A stretch of 64,000 nucleotides of DNA from Chloroflexota bacterium (GTDB lineage Bacteria > Chloroflexota > Anaerolineae > Anaerolineales > UBA11579), in contig JABJGH010000065.1 of NCBI GenBank assembly GCA_018662365.1, forward strand, positions 1 through 64,000. The letters are read 5' to 3'. The notes under the pieces were generated by a model, which searched no databases, was not told where the DNA came from, and was given only the letters and a program-made list of their open reading frames with translations. Positions within the stretch are counted from its first letter, which is position 1; each line of letters begins with the position of its first letter. Below, piece after piece: positions 16,752-24,459 of the stretch. The position numbers were made by a program, and so were the translations under genes.

Positions 16752-17561
16752 TTAAGTGTCATTCAATATGCGTTGTTCAGGGCGCATATTCCATTTTAAA
16801 AGTTTATTTTCGATCAAAGTGATCGATCCATATAAAGCTAAAGCCATAAACACTAGGCTAAAAACCGCTACAAAAACTAAAGAGGTATCATATTGACCGC
16901 GTCCGACATTAATCAGGAAGCCCAATCCACGGTCTGCGCCAACAAACTCCCCCACCACTGCGCCAATAACTGATAAGGTCGCGCCAATCCTCAGACCACC
17001 AAATAAAACAGGGAGTGCGGCAGGTACCTCTAGCAAACTAAAAATTTGCCATCGATTTGCTTGCAGTGACCTCATCAGATCATAAAGATCCTCGGGAACT
17101 GATCGAAGGCCAATAATTGTGTTGATTAAGATTGGGAAAAAAACGATCAGAGAACAAATAATTACCTTAGAGGTTAAACCTGGCCCGAACCAAATAATTA
17201 ATAGGGGCGCAATAGCAACGACTGGCACTGATTGACTAGCCACGATATATGGAGACATTATCCGCTCAAGTTTTCGCGATCTTGCAAGCAAATAGCCTAG
17301 GGATGAAGCGGTGAATACGCCTACTGCAAGTCCCCCCATGACCTCCCCTAACGTGACTGAAAAATGCCTCAGTAGGCTTCCATCATCCAGCGAGCGGATA
17401 AAACGCAGCCACACTAATTGGGGGGTGGGCAGAATGAAAGCTTGAAAATCACCCAACCAAACAACAAAATACCAAATTAATATAGACAGAATCCCGGTTA
17501 TTGGGATTAATGACCAATGGTTTTTTCGAGAGCCGTTCATATTTTTCTTGACTCGATCCAT
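16752..17561 (-). CDS. ribX: ABC importer permease RibX-like
   Basis: A 269-aa permease with about six helices and the BPD inner-membrane domain; the EAA-like loop is seen in LYDLMRSLQANRWQIFSLLEVPAALPVLFGG. It is the first coding region after the FMN riboswitch and its terminators. A second possible start (MNGSRKN, 17540) is 21 nt inside. It likely forms a homodimer with the two ATPases to import riboflavin. Confidence 0.85.
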   Translation of the reverse strand: MDRVKKNMNGSRKNHWSLIPITGILSILIWYFVVWLGDFQAFILPTPQLVWLRFIRSLDDGSLLRHFSVTLGEVMGGLAVGVFTASSLGYLLARSRKLERIMSPYIVASQSVPVVAIAPLLIIWFGPGLTSKVIICSLIVFFPILINTIIGLRSVPEDLYDLMRSLQANRWQIFSLLEVPAALPVLFGGLRIGATLSVIGAVVGEFVGADRGLGFLINVGRGQYDTSLVFVAVFSLVFMALALYGSITLIENKLLKWNMRPEQRILNDT

Positions 17562-17596
17562 AAATTATCCGATGGCTTTTAATTCAGCTTATTCCC

Positions 17597-17628
17597 AAAT
17601 AAAAAGCCCCAAAAATTGAATCGGGGCA
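17597..17628 (-). terminator. Second terminator hairpin of the FMN riboswitch leader
   Basis: GCCCC/GGGGC (17606-17610 with 17623-17627), extended by weaker inner pairs, is followed on the minus strand by TTTTTATTT. It lies 36 bp before the ribX start. Confidence 0.65.
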
Positions 17629-17660
17629 TTGTTTACATACACTCATAACTAAGTTCACTT

Positions 17661-17695
17661 TAAAAATAATCCCGAAAACCAAAAGGCTTTCGGGG
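17661..17695 (-). terminator. First terminator hairpin of the FMN riboswitch leader
   Basis: The 10-bp stem CCCGAAAGCC / GGTTTTCGGG (one G-U pair, TTTT loop; 17671-17694) is followed on the minus strand by ATTATTTTTA. With the next hairpin it gives tandem attenuators between the aptamer and ribX. Confidence 0.75.
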
Positions 17696-17840
17696 CAATT
17701 GCGTGAACCCAGAGATGGGCAATGCAAAAGAGTTTTTGACTAATAAATTATTCGCAGTTTTTGCGACCTAATTTATGGACAATGCGGTTTAATTGGCACT
17801 GCCCAAAAACTCATAAGCCTTTGTGATTAACAAAAGCTCA

Positions 17841-17973
17841 CCTTCTTCTATCCGGACTATACCGTCGGCCCCGGAGTTTCACCGGATCATGCATCATCTC
17901 TGATGCTCGTGGGCTTTACCACCGATCGGGAATTGCAAACTAATGACTTAGCTGCTCACCCTGCCCCGAAGGT
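17841..17973 (-). promoter_or_regulatory. FMN riboswitch (RFN element)
   Basis: Read on the minus strand, the RFN consensus blocks occur in order: CTTCGGGGCAGGGTGA, AATTCCCGATCGGTGGTA, AGCCCACGAG, GATCCGGTGAAACTCCG, GGCCGACGGTATAGTCCGGA and TAGAAGAAGG closing the basal stem. Known RFN elements bind FMN and switch off riboflavin synthesis or uptake genes. Here the aptamer is followed by about 150 nt of structured leader and two terminators, pointing to transcription attenuation of the ribXY-ATPase operon. Confidence 0.96.
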
Positions 17974-17995
17974 TTGTGTATTTTAATACAATCTG

Positions 17996-18024
17996 ATTAT
18001 AGCTCTGTAATCTTCCTGGGTCAA
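17996..18024 (-). promoter_or_regulatory. Sigma-70-type promoter of the riboswitch-controlled operon
   Basis: On the minus strand: -35 TTGACC (18019-18024), a 17-nt spacer, and -10 TATAAT (17996-18001). It starts transcription about 20 nt before the riboswitch. Confidence 0.85.
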
Positions 18025-18144
18025 TATATTTTTTATTAGATTCAAATTTAAACACAATTTCCCAATAAAAAATATCTAAAACAAAGGGTGCCAAAAAACC
18101 ACCTATGTATTAGATATTAATATTTTTAAATAAAGGATTGCTCT

Positions 18145-18759
18145 CTATTTTAGATCTTTGCTAAATCCCCAAGTGAATGCTAAAGTCATGAAAAATAGCA
18201 AGGGAGCAAGAATATTGAAGACAAATTCATTGCTGAAGAAAAGCAATTGACGATCAAGGCTTAAAAAGGCCAATGCGATGCCCCCCAAGCCAATCAACAC
18301 TCCGCCAACTCCCACCCACCAAAAATCCTTTGGTGCTTTCTTCTTCTGGCTTGAAAAGATTGGACCCAAGAAAATTATCATTCCTGCCACACCGTGAAAA
18401 AGTGGGACAGCCAATTTCTTTAAACTCAGATCGAAAATACTTGTAACTCCAATAGCCAATATCCCTATAAGAGCAAACCATGAAAATGCTTTTTTCCATT
18501 GTGGATAAAATTGATTTGCAATACCCAGGGAGATGCCTAAAGGAATTAGGCTCGCCACGGTTAGGACATAGGGGGACGCTAAAATATCCCAACCAAAAAA
18601 GATAAGCAATAGCCCTGATACCAGGAGAACCACTATTCCTAATAGATAATACTTGTCATATAGATTATTTTCTTTTTTCGCACGGACAAAAAAGTAATAG
18701 ATCAGATAGATAGCTAAAAGCCCGGTTGCTAAAAGAAATAATCGATCAAAAACAGTCAT
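18145..18759 (-). CDS. Seven-helix membrane protein of unknown function
   Basis: Start at ATG 18757-18759 is fixed by GGAGG 6 nt upstream. The 204-aa product is almost entirely hydrophobic, with about seven predicted helices and short loops; the first helix is FDRLFLLATGLLAIYLIYYF. No charged catalytic motif, signal peptide or heme-binding His pair stands out. I do not recognise the family. It lies between the riboswitch promoter (same strand, downstream) and the HEAT-like gene (divergent). Confidence 0.7.
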   Translation of the reverse strand: MTVFDRLFLLATGLLAIYLIYYFFVRAKKENNLYDKYYLLGIVVLLVSGLLLIFFGWDILASPYVLTVASLIPLGISLGIANQFYPQWKKAFSWFALIGILAIGVTSIFDLSLKKLAVPLFHGVAGMIIFLGPIFSSQKKKAPKDFWWVGVGGVLIGLGGIALAFLSLDRQLLFFSNEFVFNILAPLLFFMTLAFTWGFSKDLK

Positions 18760-18959
18760 TTCAACCTCCAGAAAAAACAATATTGAGCTCCTCACCATTG
18801 TTCCACAGGTAAATACTTATCCTTATAACTTTAGTTAATTTGTCACCAAAATAAGGGCTCTTATATCTTTGTTCTTTTTTACATTCCTAAAAATATCAAA
18901 TCCCTATGTGAAAATTGTTATACTTAATTTAATATTGACTAGAGAAATGGGGATTACAA

Positions 18960-19586
18960 ATGACTTGTATAGAAAAAATTGCTTTCAACCTCGGCAGTAG
19001 AGATGAAGTACCCAATTAAGAGTTAGCAAGGCTCCTTGCAGAAGAAGAAAATCATGACGGAATAAAAGAGATCGCAAGTTATCTGGATGATAAAAATAAA
19101 TCTATTCAAAGTGATTGTTTAAAGGTTCTTTATGAGATCGGGTATATTTCTCCCCAACTGATCTCTGGATATTCAAAAGACTTTATTAGATTATTGGAAA
19201 GTAAAAACAATCGAATGATTTGGGGTTCAATGATCGCCCTGGCAACGATCGCTGGACAGGTACCTGATGACATATTCCCTCATGTTGGAAAAATCAAGGA
19301 TTTAATTGAAACAGGTTCGGTGATCACTAATGTTTGGGGAGTTAAGACATTGGTAAACTTGGCAAAATCAGATCAAAATTTTTATCCGCTGTTGATCGAG
19401 GATCTTCTTCGATTACAACGGGAATGCCGAAATATTGATTTTGCAAAACGGGCTGAGGACATGTGGGAAGTTATAAAATTAGCAGAAATTCCTAAATATA
19501 AAAATATATTAGAAGAACGAAAACCAAGTTTAAGTAGCGCGACACAAAAACGTTTGAGCAGAGTAATTGAAAAATTGAAAGTGTAA
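18960..19586 (+). pseudogene. HEAT-like helical repeat protein with in-frame TAA
   Basis: From ATG 18960 the frame runs to TAA 19584-19586 (209 codons) but has a TAA at codon 20 (19017-19019). Protein similarity to helical repeats continues across it: before it IAFNLGSRDEVPN, after it ELARLLAEEENHDGIKEI, then HEAT-type helix pairs (NRMIWGSMIALATIAGQV). CAA to TAA would be a single substitution. No ATG follows the stop until codon 81, so either the gene is inactivated, or a short C-terminal form starts at TTG 19194, or the base is a sequencing error. HEAT repeats are interaction scaffolds. Confidence 0.65.
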
Positions 19587-19617
19587 AAAAAACAGGTGAT
19601 GGATATCACCTGTTTTA
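19585..19617. terminator. Bidirectional terminator between HEAT-like gene and ferritin
   Basis: AACAGGTGAT (19591-19600), loop GGAT, ATCACCTGTT (19605-19614): a perfect 10-bp stem with T-runs on both sides. It serves the convergent ferritin gene and the HEAT-like gene. Confidence 0.85.
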
Positions 19618-19647
19618 AACTATATCTACTTAATTTCTAGCCGGACC

Positions 19648-20151
19648 TTATGCTGCCGCCCCTTCAGCCGGCATGGTTTCCATTACAACCGTTTCTGCTA
19701 ATAATAAGTGTCCAACAGATTTTTCAATTATCCCTAAGATTGTTTGCATCTTTGAAATTTCTTCAAGTTGTTCTGTCACAAACCATCGCAAGAAATCTTG
19801 TCCGATAAAATCACTTTCGTCAACCGCTATTTGCATCAAAGCATTGATCTGTTTTGTAACTTCCACTTCCCAGGCTAATGCGGCACCAACTGCTTCCTCA
19901 GCCGAAGAAAACGATGCTATAGATTTTGGAAATGCAGGAATTTCCACTTTTCCGCCAGCATCTAAAATATAATGCACAAATTTCATTGCATGCTCTTTTT
20001 CTTCTTCTGCTTGGTCAAAAAATAGCTGTGAAAATTTCAATAGGTCTTCATCATCAAAATAAGCTGCAATATGTATATATTGCAAACTTGCACCAAATTC
20101 ATTGGCAATTTGTTGGTTCATTGCGATTTGTAACTTTTCACTAATTAACAT
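19648..20151 (-). CDS. Non-heme ferritin
   Basis: Start at ATG 20149-20151 is supported by AGGAG 6 nt upstream. The 167-aa protein is a four-helix ferritin. Diiron ligands of the ferroxidase centre are visible: Glu in NEFGASLQYIHIAA, ExxH in EEKEHAMKF, Glu in AWEVEVTKQ, and TEQLEE. The family oxidises Fe(II) and stores Fe(III) in a 24-mer cytoplasmic shell. The C terminus ends in Ala-rich EGAAA. It is a stand-alone gene with its own terminator. Confidence 0.95.
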   Translation of the reverse strand: MLISEKLQIAMNQQIANEFGASLQYIHIAAYFDDEDLLKFSQLFFDQAEEEKEHAMKFVHYILDAGGKVEIPAFPKSIASFSSAEEAVGAALAWEVEVTKQINALMQIAVDESDFIGQDFLRWFVTEQLEEISKMQTILGIIEKSVGHLLLAETVVMETMPAEGAAA

Positions 20152-20281
20152 TTTGTCTCCTAAAAATATCCCTTTTAATTTCCTTATTTCCAAATTATAA
20201 CACTATCAATTCAAAACATATTAGAGGTAAATTTGTAATATTTTGGAATAATCAAGATCCAATCTTCTTCTAGAAAATTTC

Positions 20282-20827
20282 CTAAATCTGATAGTCGGGG
20301 AGTGAGATTTTAACTAACGTGGGCATATCTAAAGATTTCCAAAATTCGAAGGGATCCAGATTATTTGTCTTGGCGATAAACAAACTCATCACTGTTCCAT
20401 GGGTTACAAGAGCAATCTTTTCTCCCTCAAAATCATTTATCAAGCCCCCAAGTGCATGATGAAATCGGTTATAAGCCTGATTTGCTGATTCAAGACCAAA
20501 TACACATTCATCTGGTTTCTCCATCAATTTCTTAATCTTACTTTCAAATTGGTCCTTTGACGCCAAAAACCCAATGTTGCTTCGGTCTTGTTCGTGGAAT
20601 CCATTGGCAATACTAAAAGGAATACCCAATTCGTTTGCAACGATCTGGGATGTTTCTATAGCTTTGGCTTCAATGCTAGAAATCATCATGGTTAACCCAA
20701 AATCCTTTAATTGACCCGCTAGATTTTTTGCCGCCTTTCTACCCTGATGAGATAACCGCCATTGGTTGGCGGGCATAGTAGTGTCTTTTTCAGGGTATGA
20801 ATGGCGGATAAGGTAGAAATAATCCAT
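20282..20827 (-). CDS. Histidine phosphatase family protein
   Basis: A 181-aa protein of the phosphoglycerate-mutase-like superfamily. The catalytic motif is LIRHSYPE (RHS instead of the usual RHG). The second His is in VTHGTVMS, and SSIEAKAIETSQIV matches the region binding phosphate. Substrates range from sugar phosphates to protein phosphohistidine and cannot be assigned. TATAAT lies 6 nt before the ATG with no Shine-Dalgarno, suggesting a leaderless mRNA. Confidence 0.88.
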   Translation of the reverse strand: MDYFYLIRHSYPEKDTTMPANQWRLSHQGRKAAKNLAGQLKDFGLTMMISSIEAKAIETSQIVANELGIPFSIANGFHEQDRSNIGFLASKDQFESKIKKLMEKPDECVFGLESANQAYNRFHHALGGLINDFEGEKIALVTHGTVMSLFIAKTNNLDPFEFWKSLDMPTLVKISLPDYQI

Positions 20828-20889
20828 AAAAAGATTATAACGCAGTCCGAATTTCTAACTTATAATTATGATGAAGAATGGAGCAAATG

Positions 20890-21309
20890 ATGGCAGAAAG
20901 AAAAAATTTCAATGATTTCAACATTGGGGATCAATTCAAAGAAACAAGGGTAATTCCCTATGAGGAAGTGGAAAGATTTGCCGATGTAGTTGGCGATGAT
21001 AATCCAATACACTTAGACAAAGAATTTGCAGAAAAATCGTCATTCAAGGGTCGAATTGTCCATGGTGCTTTTCTCATCGGATTTGTTTCTAAAATTCTAG
21101 GAGTGGATTTCCCCGGTCCAGGATCAATCTATTTATCCCAAGAGATAAAATTTCTCAGGCCGGTATATGTAGATTCTTCAGTCCAGATCATTTTAGAGAT
21201 CATTGATATGGATACCGATAAGCAGCGTTTCACAATTGATACAAGTATTCTTAATGATAAAAATAAAACGTGTGTTAAAGGAAAAGCTTTAATTTGGTAT
21301 CCTGATTAA
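20890..21309 (+). CDS. MaoC-like (R)-specific enoyl hydratase family protein
   Basis: The ATG at 20890 is favoured by GGAG with 6-nt spacing; ATGs at 20878 and 20887 are alternatives. About 139 aa, single hot-dog domain. The active-site pattern is DDNPIHLDKEFA followed by GRIVHGAFLIG, the D-x(4)-H signature of MaoC/PhaJ hydratases. These hydrate trans-2-enoyl-CoA to (R)-3-hydroxyacyl-CoA. No phaC or beta-oxidation genes are adjacent. Confidence 0.9.
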   Translation: MAERKNFNDFNIGDQFKETRVIPYEEVERFADVVGDDNPIHLDKEFAEKSSFKGRIVHGAFLIGFVSKILGVDFPGPGSIYLSQEIKFLRPVYVDSSVQIILEIIDMDTDKQRFTIDTSILNDKNKTCVKGKALIWYPD

Positions 21310-21329
21310 TCTCATTTAGAATTTAATAC

Positions 21330-21361
21330 AAAAAAGAACCTCATTGGAGGTCCTTTTTTGT
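21330..21361. terminator. Bidirectional terminator between MaoC and selD genes
   Basis: AAAAAAGAACCTC...GAGGTCCTTTTTT hairpin with T-runs on both strands (stem with one internal mismatch), between two convergent genes. Confidence 0.75.
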
Positions 21362-21366
21362 ATTAA

Positions 21367-22431
21367 TTACCGAATAATCTCGATTCCATCTCCCCCCGTT
21401 ATCTCCCCTACAACCCAAACGGACTGCTCCAACTCAAAAGCTCTGTTTTCAAATTCAACTAGTTTTTCAGATTGTACCGATAGTAATAACCCCCCGCTGG
21501 TTTGTGGATCGAAAAGTAACATTTGCTCAAATTCTTGGATTTCTTCAACAAAAGAAACATGGTCTGAATAGAAACTTTTATTATCCGATGCACCCCCGGG
21601 GAAGGTCCATAGTTGCGCATATTTACTCGCTCCAGAAACAAAGGGAATCGAATCAAAGAATAACCTCATTCCGACTCCTGAAGCTTCAGCCATTTCCCAG
21701 GCATGCCCTAACAAACTAAATCCTGTAACATCTGTTCCACCCCGAACCTCAAATTCCGAAGCCAATTGCGCGGCATTTTTATTTAATATCTTCATCCAAG
21801 ATACCACCTCAGCGATATCTTTTTCTTCGGCTTTTTCTTGTTTCAATGCTGTGGTTGTCACACCAAATCCAAGCGGCTTGGTAAGGACCAATTTGTCCCC
21901 AATCTTTGCGCCTGTTTTGGTGATCGATTTTTGGGGATCAACAAATCCCAGTGCGATCAATCCAAACTTGGGCTCTTCATCTTGCACAGAATGCCCACCA
22001 GCGATCACTACCCCAGCCTCTTTCGCTTTTTCAGCCCCCCCACGTAAAATTTCTGACCCAACCTCTAGGGGTAATTGTGGGGGGAGTCCAAGAATGTTCA
22101 ATGCCATAAAGGGCACCGCTCCCATGGCATACACATCCGACAAACTATTTGCGGCAGCTATTGCGCCATAGTCATAGGGGTCATCTACAACTGGAGTAAA
22201 GAAATCAGTGGTTACAACTAAGGCGCGGTCATCGTCCAATTGCCAAATAGCCGCATCATCAGGGTCATTTAAACCAACAAGTAAGTCTGGATAATCCTCA
22301 CCCTCAAATATGTTTTTTACTGGGCGCAGCACCTGCGCCAGCGTTTCCGCATTAAGTTTAGAGGCTCAACCTGCACATTTTGCATAGCTAGTTAAGCGAA
22401 TTTCTTTGCCATCTGGCATTTTTATTGACAT
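21367..22431 (-). CDS. selD: Selenide, water dikinase, selenoprotein (UGA-Sec)
   Basis: The reading frame starts at ATG 22429-22431 (GAGG 6 nt upstream) and contains one TGA at 22366-22368, codon 22, in the context KCAG-U-ASKLN. This is the catalytic Cys/Sec position of SelD; Lys follows in the SKL. The remaining 332 codons encode the AIRS-fold enzyme (DDAAIWQL, TDFFTPVVDDPYDYG, VIAGGHSVQDEEPKFG, GTDVTGFSLLGHAWEM). SelD makes selenophosphate from selenide and ATP for tRNA-Sec synthesis. A 22-nt hairpin starts 24 nt after the UGA and may be the SECIS. The Sec machinery (selA, selB, selC) is not in the window. Confidence 0.95.
22320..22341 (-). promoter_or_regulatory. Candidate bacterial SECIS hairpin in selD
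   Basis: On the coding strand CTGGCGCAG pairs with CTGCGCCCAG (one bulged C) with a G/U-containing apical loop, 24 nt downstream of the UGA codon. Bacterial SECIS elements lie inside the coding region just after UGA and bind SelB. Confidence 0.6.
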
Positions 22432-22452
22432 GAAAGACCTCAAAAAATAAAT

Positions 22453-22486
22453 TTAAAAAAACACCGCAGGAAAACCTGCGGTGTTA
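22453..22486 (-). terminator. Terminator after the SPFH gene
   Basis: ACACCGCAGG-AAAA-CCTGCGGTGT (22461-22484), a perfect 10-bp stem with a minus-strand T-run. It separates the SPFH gene from selD. Confidence 0.9.
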
Positions 22487-22506
22487 ATTGTATCATTTTG
22501 ATAAGG

Positions 22507-23568
22507 TTATTGAGTTACAACACCATCTTGGAATTCAGGCAGCGGCAACAAGAACGGGTTGTCACTGGGTAATAACATCACCTGAATATTTGGCGCAAGT
22601 TTCTCTATGTACTCTAATAAGAGAACATCGGGATTTTCCACTAAAGCGGCACCCAATAATCGTAAAGCCTCGGCTTCTGCATTCGCTTGGATTAATCGAG
22701 CTTCCGCTTCTGCAGTAGAATTAATCACTAAAGAGTCCGCCTTACCCTGGGCAGAAATAACTGCTGCGTCGGCTAAACCTTCGGCCTGTTGACGAGCTTG
22801 TTCTGCCTCTTGTTTTCGCTGATCAACAACGAAAGCGGCTTGTTGTGCAAGCTGCTCGGCAATCTGTTTTTGCTCAACAGATGCAGCATATTCATCAGAA
22901 AATGCAATGTTACGCAACACAAATGAATCTAAGATTAATCCACCCTGGTCAAGAATCTCAGCCAATTCATCTTCGATCAGAGTCTGTAGTTCATCACGGC
23001 GGGTACTGTAGACTTCTTCAATCCCAAAGTGAGAAACTGCATCACGAATTACACCACGAACTTCTGGGCGAATCAATTTATCAATATATTGTCCTTGCCA
23101 TCGAATGTGAATATCTTGCACTACCGCTGTTTTGTCAATTCTGAAAATTACGGATGCATCTACCAGTACGATCTGGCCGTCAGAGGTTCGAGATTCAATA
23201 GAATCATCACCCTGAACATCACCCTCTGAGTGGGCTATAGACATCGTATAGGTTTGACTTGAAATCGAATAAGTCACCACGTTTTCAGCAAAAGGAACGA
23301 TCCAATTCAACCCTGGTTTTAGAGGAGTATCTTTGACACCACCTTCTTGGATGGTTTCAACAACACCAATTTCACTTGGTTCAATAAATACCAAACCGGC
23401 AGAACCTGCATTTAGTAAAACTGTTAATACTACAACCACAACTAGAAGGGAAACCATTCCCTTCGTACTTTGGCGGCGGGTTGCACGGACAACCAAAAAC
23501 CCGATCACAGCAAAAACTGCTAACCAGGATATGCCAGCTAATCCACGTATTACATTAATAAGAGCCAC
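22507..23568 (-). CDS. SPFH/Band 7 (prohibitin-like) membrane protein
   Basis: A 353-aa protein starting at GTG with AAGGAG upstream. Two N-terminal hydrophobic segments (ISWLAVFAVIGFLVV, VSLLVVVVVLTVLLNAG) precede the SPFH domain (about 55-240: VFIEPSEIGVVETIQEGG, LKPGLNWIVPFAE, VILVDASVIFRID-like). An Ala/Glu/Gln-rich coiled coil follows (240-310: EQKQIAEQLAQQAAFV) and a short C-terminal tail. Proteins of this class form large oligomeric membrane rings involved in membrane organisation or protease regulation. No FtsH or NfeD partner is adjacent. Confidence 0.9.
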   Translation of the reverse strand: MALINVIRGLAGISWLAVFAVIGFLVVRATRRQSTKGMVSLLVVVVVLTVLLNAGSAGLVFIEPSEIGVVETIQEGGVKDTPLKPGLNWIVPFAENVVTYSISSQTYTMSIAHSEGDVQGDDSIESRTSDGQIVLVDASVIFRIDKTAVVQDIHIRWQGQYIDKLIRPEVRGVIRDAVSHFGIEEVYSTRRDELQTLIEDELAEILDQGGLILDSFVLRNIAFSDEYAASVEQKQIAEQLAQQAAFVVDQRKQEAEQARQQAEGLADAAVISAQGKADSLVINSTAEAEARLIQANAEAEALRLLGAALVENPDVLLLEYIEKLAPNIQVMLLPSDNPFLLPLPEFQDGVVTQ

Positions 23569-23695
23569 GTTTTTCTCCTTGAATAATTAAATTAATATTA
23601 CACTGATACTATTATAAGGTCTGATTGTAAGAGATATATATAAAACGGGATTTTCTTGATAATATTCGCAAAACCCTCCCCGATCTTGGTTTTTA

Positions 23696-23724
23696 TTGAA
23701 TTCGTAAAAAAATCATGATACGAT
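23696..23724 (+). promoter_or_regulatory. Promoter of the PyrK-like gene, leaderless arrangement
   Basis: -35 TTGAAT (23696-23701), 17-nt spacer, -10 TACGAT (23719-23724). The ATG starts 6 nt after the -10, leaving no room for a ribosome-binding site. Confidence 0.65.
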
Positions 23725-23730
23725 GCACCC

Positions 23731-24438
23731 ATGGAATATTTTAGAGGGCAAATTACCGAAATTCGAGTTAATGGGAATGGCGAAAACCAAGCCATTATTC
23801 ATGCCCAGGATAAAAATATCCCTTCACCCGGGCAATATCTTCAAGCCTGGAATCCTGCAGATAGCGATTCCCCTTTACCTATTTCCCTTTTTCCAAGTGG
23901 ATATTTTGATGATCGAGCATTTTTATCCGCTCCCCCATTCCCCAGTAAATGGAAACCTGGGGATGAGCTTCAATTAAGGGGCCCCCTAGGCAGAGGATTT
24001 TCACACGGACTGACAGTCACGAGATTAGGTCTAATATCATTAGATGATTCTCCCGATAGATTAATGGCATTTGCTGACCTTGTCTTAAATAAAAACATTG
24101 AGGTAGCACTATTTTCAGATACCCTTCCCCCAAAAATTTCAACTCAAATAGAAGTAAATCCTTTATCGATTGCAAACCAAGCATTTAAATGGGCAGACAG
24201 TGTGGCGATTGACACCAGACCTACCTCAATTGAGGATATCTTGAAGAAAATTGGAATTTCCCCAGGCGAGAGTTTCCCTTGTCCAACCGAAATATTAATC
24301 AACATTCCGATGCCCTGTGCTGGAATAGCAAAATGTGGGGTATGTACCCTCTCCGATGGAAAAAATAAATCCCTGCTCACCTGTGAAGACGGTCCTGTAT
24401 TTAGCCTGACAAGTCAGGGATTAAAAATATCTAGGTAA
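23731..24438 (+). CDS. PyrK-like [2Fe-2S] protein with divergent flavin/nucleotide-binding part
   Basis: A 235-aa protein whose C terminus has the PyrK iron-sulfur pattern: MPCAGIAKCGVCTL, then Cys in LLTCEDGPVF. The N-terminal half follows the ferredoxin-reductase FAD-domain layout (PSPGQYLQAW, RGPLGRGF), but LPISLF replaces the usual RPxS motif and the Gly-rich nucleotide-binding stretch is missing (LGLISLDDSPDRLMAF). PyrK transfers electrons between NAD and dihydroorotate dehydrogenase; no pyrD is nearby. It is followed by the PIG-L deacetylase gene with a 21-bp gap. Confidence 0.7.
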   Translation: MEYFRGQITEIRVNGNGENQAIIHAQDKNIPSPGQYLQAWNPADSDSPLPISLFPSGYFDDRAFLSAPPFPSKWKPGDELQLRGPLGRGFSHGLTVTRLGLISLDDSPDRLMAFADLVLNKNIEVALFSDTLPPKISTQIEVNPLSIANQAFKWADSVAIDTRPTSIEDILKKIGISPGESFPCPTEILINIPMPCAGIAKCGVCTLSDGKNKSLLTCEDGPVFSLTSQGLKISR

Positions 24439-24459
24439 TTAGAAATCAAGGCAGATCCA

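Noticed and set aside
14981..17561. Thiamine-precursor, nitrate or sulfonate importer assignment
   Set aside because: Protein similarity alone permits it, but the upstream element is an FMN (RFN) riboswitch, not a TPP riboswitch.
19017..19019. Recoding of the in-frame stop in the HEAT-like gene
   Set aside because: The codon is TAA, which is not used for selenocysteine or pyrrolysine; mutation or sequence error is simpler.
21367..22332. SelD starting after the TGA
   Set aside because: That start would remove the catalytic KCAGU segment and the Shine-Dalgarno-linked ATG; the homology clearly continues upstream of the TGA.
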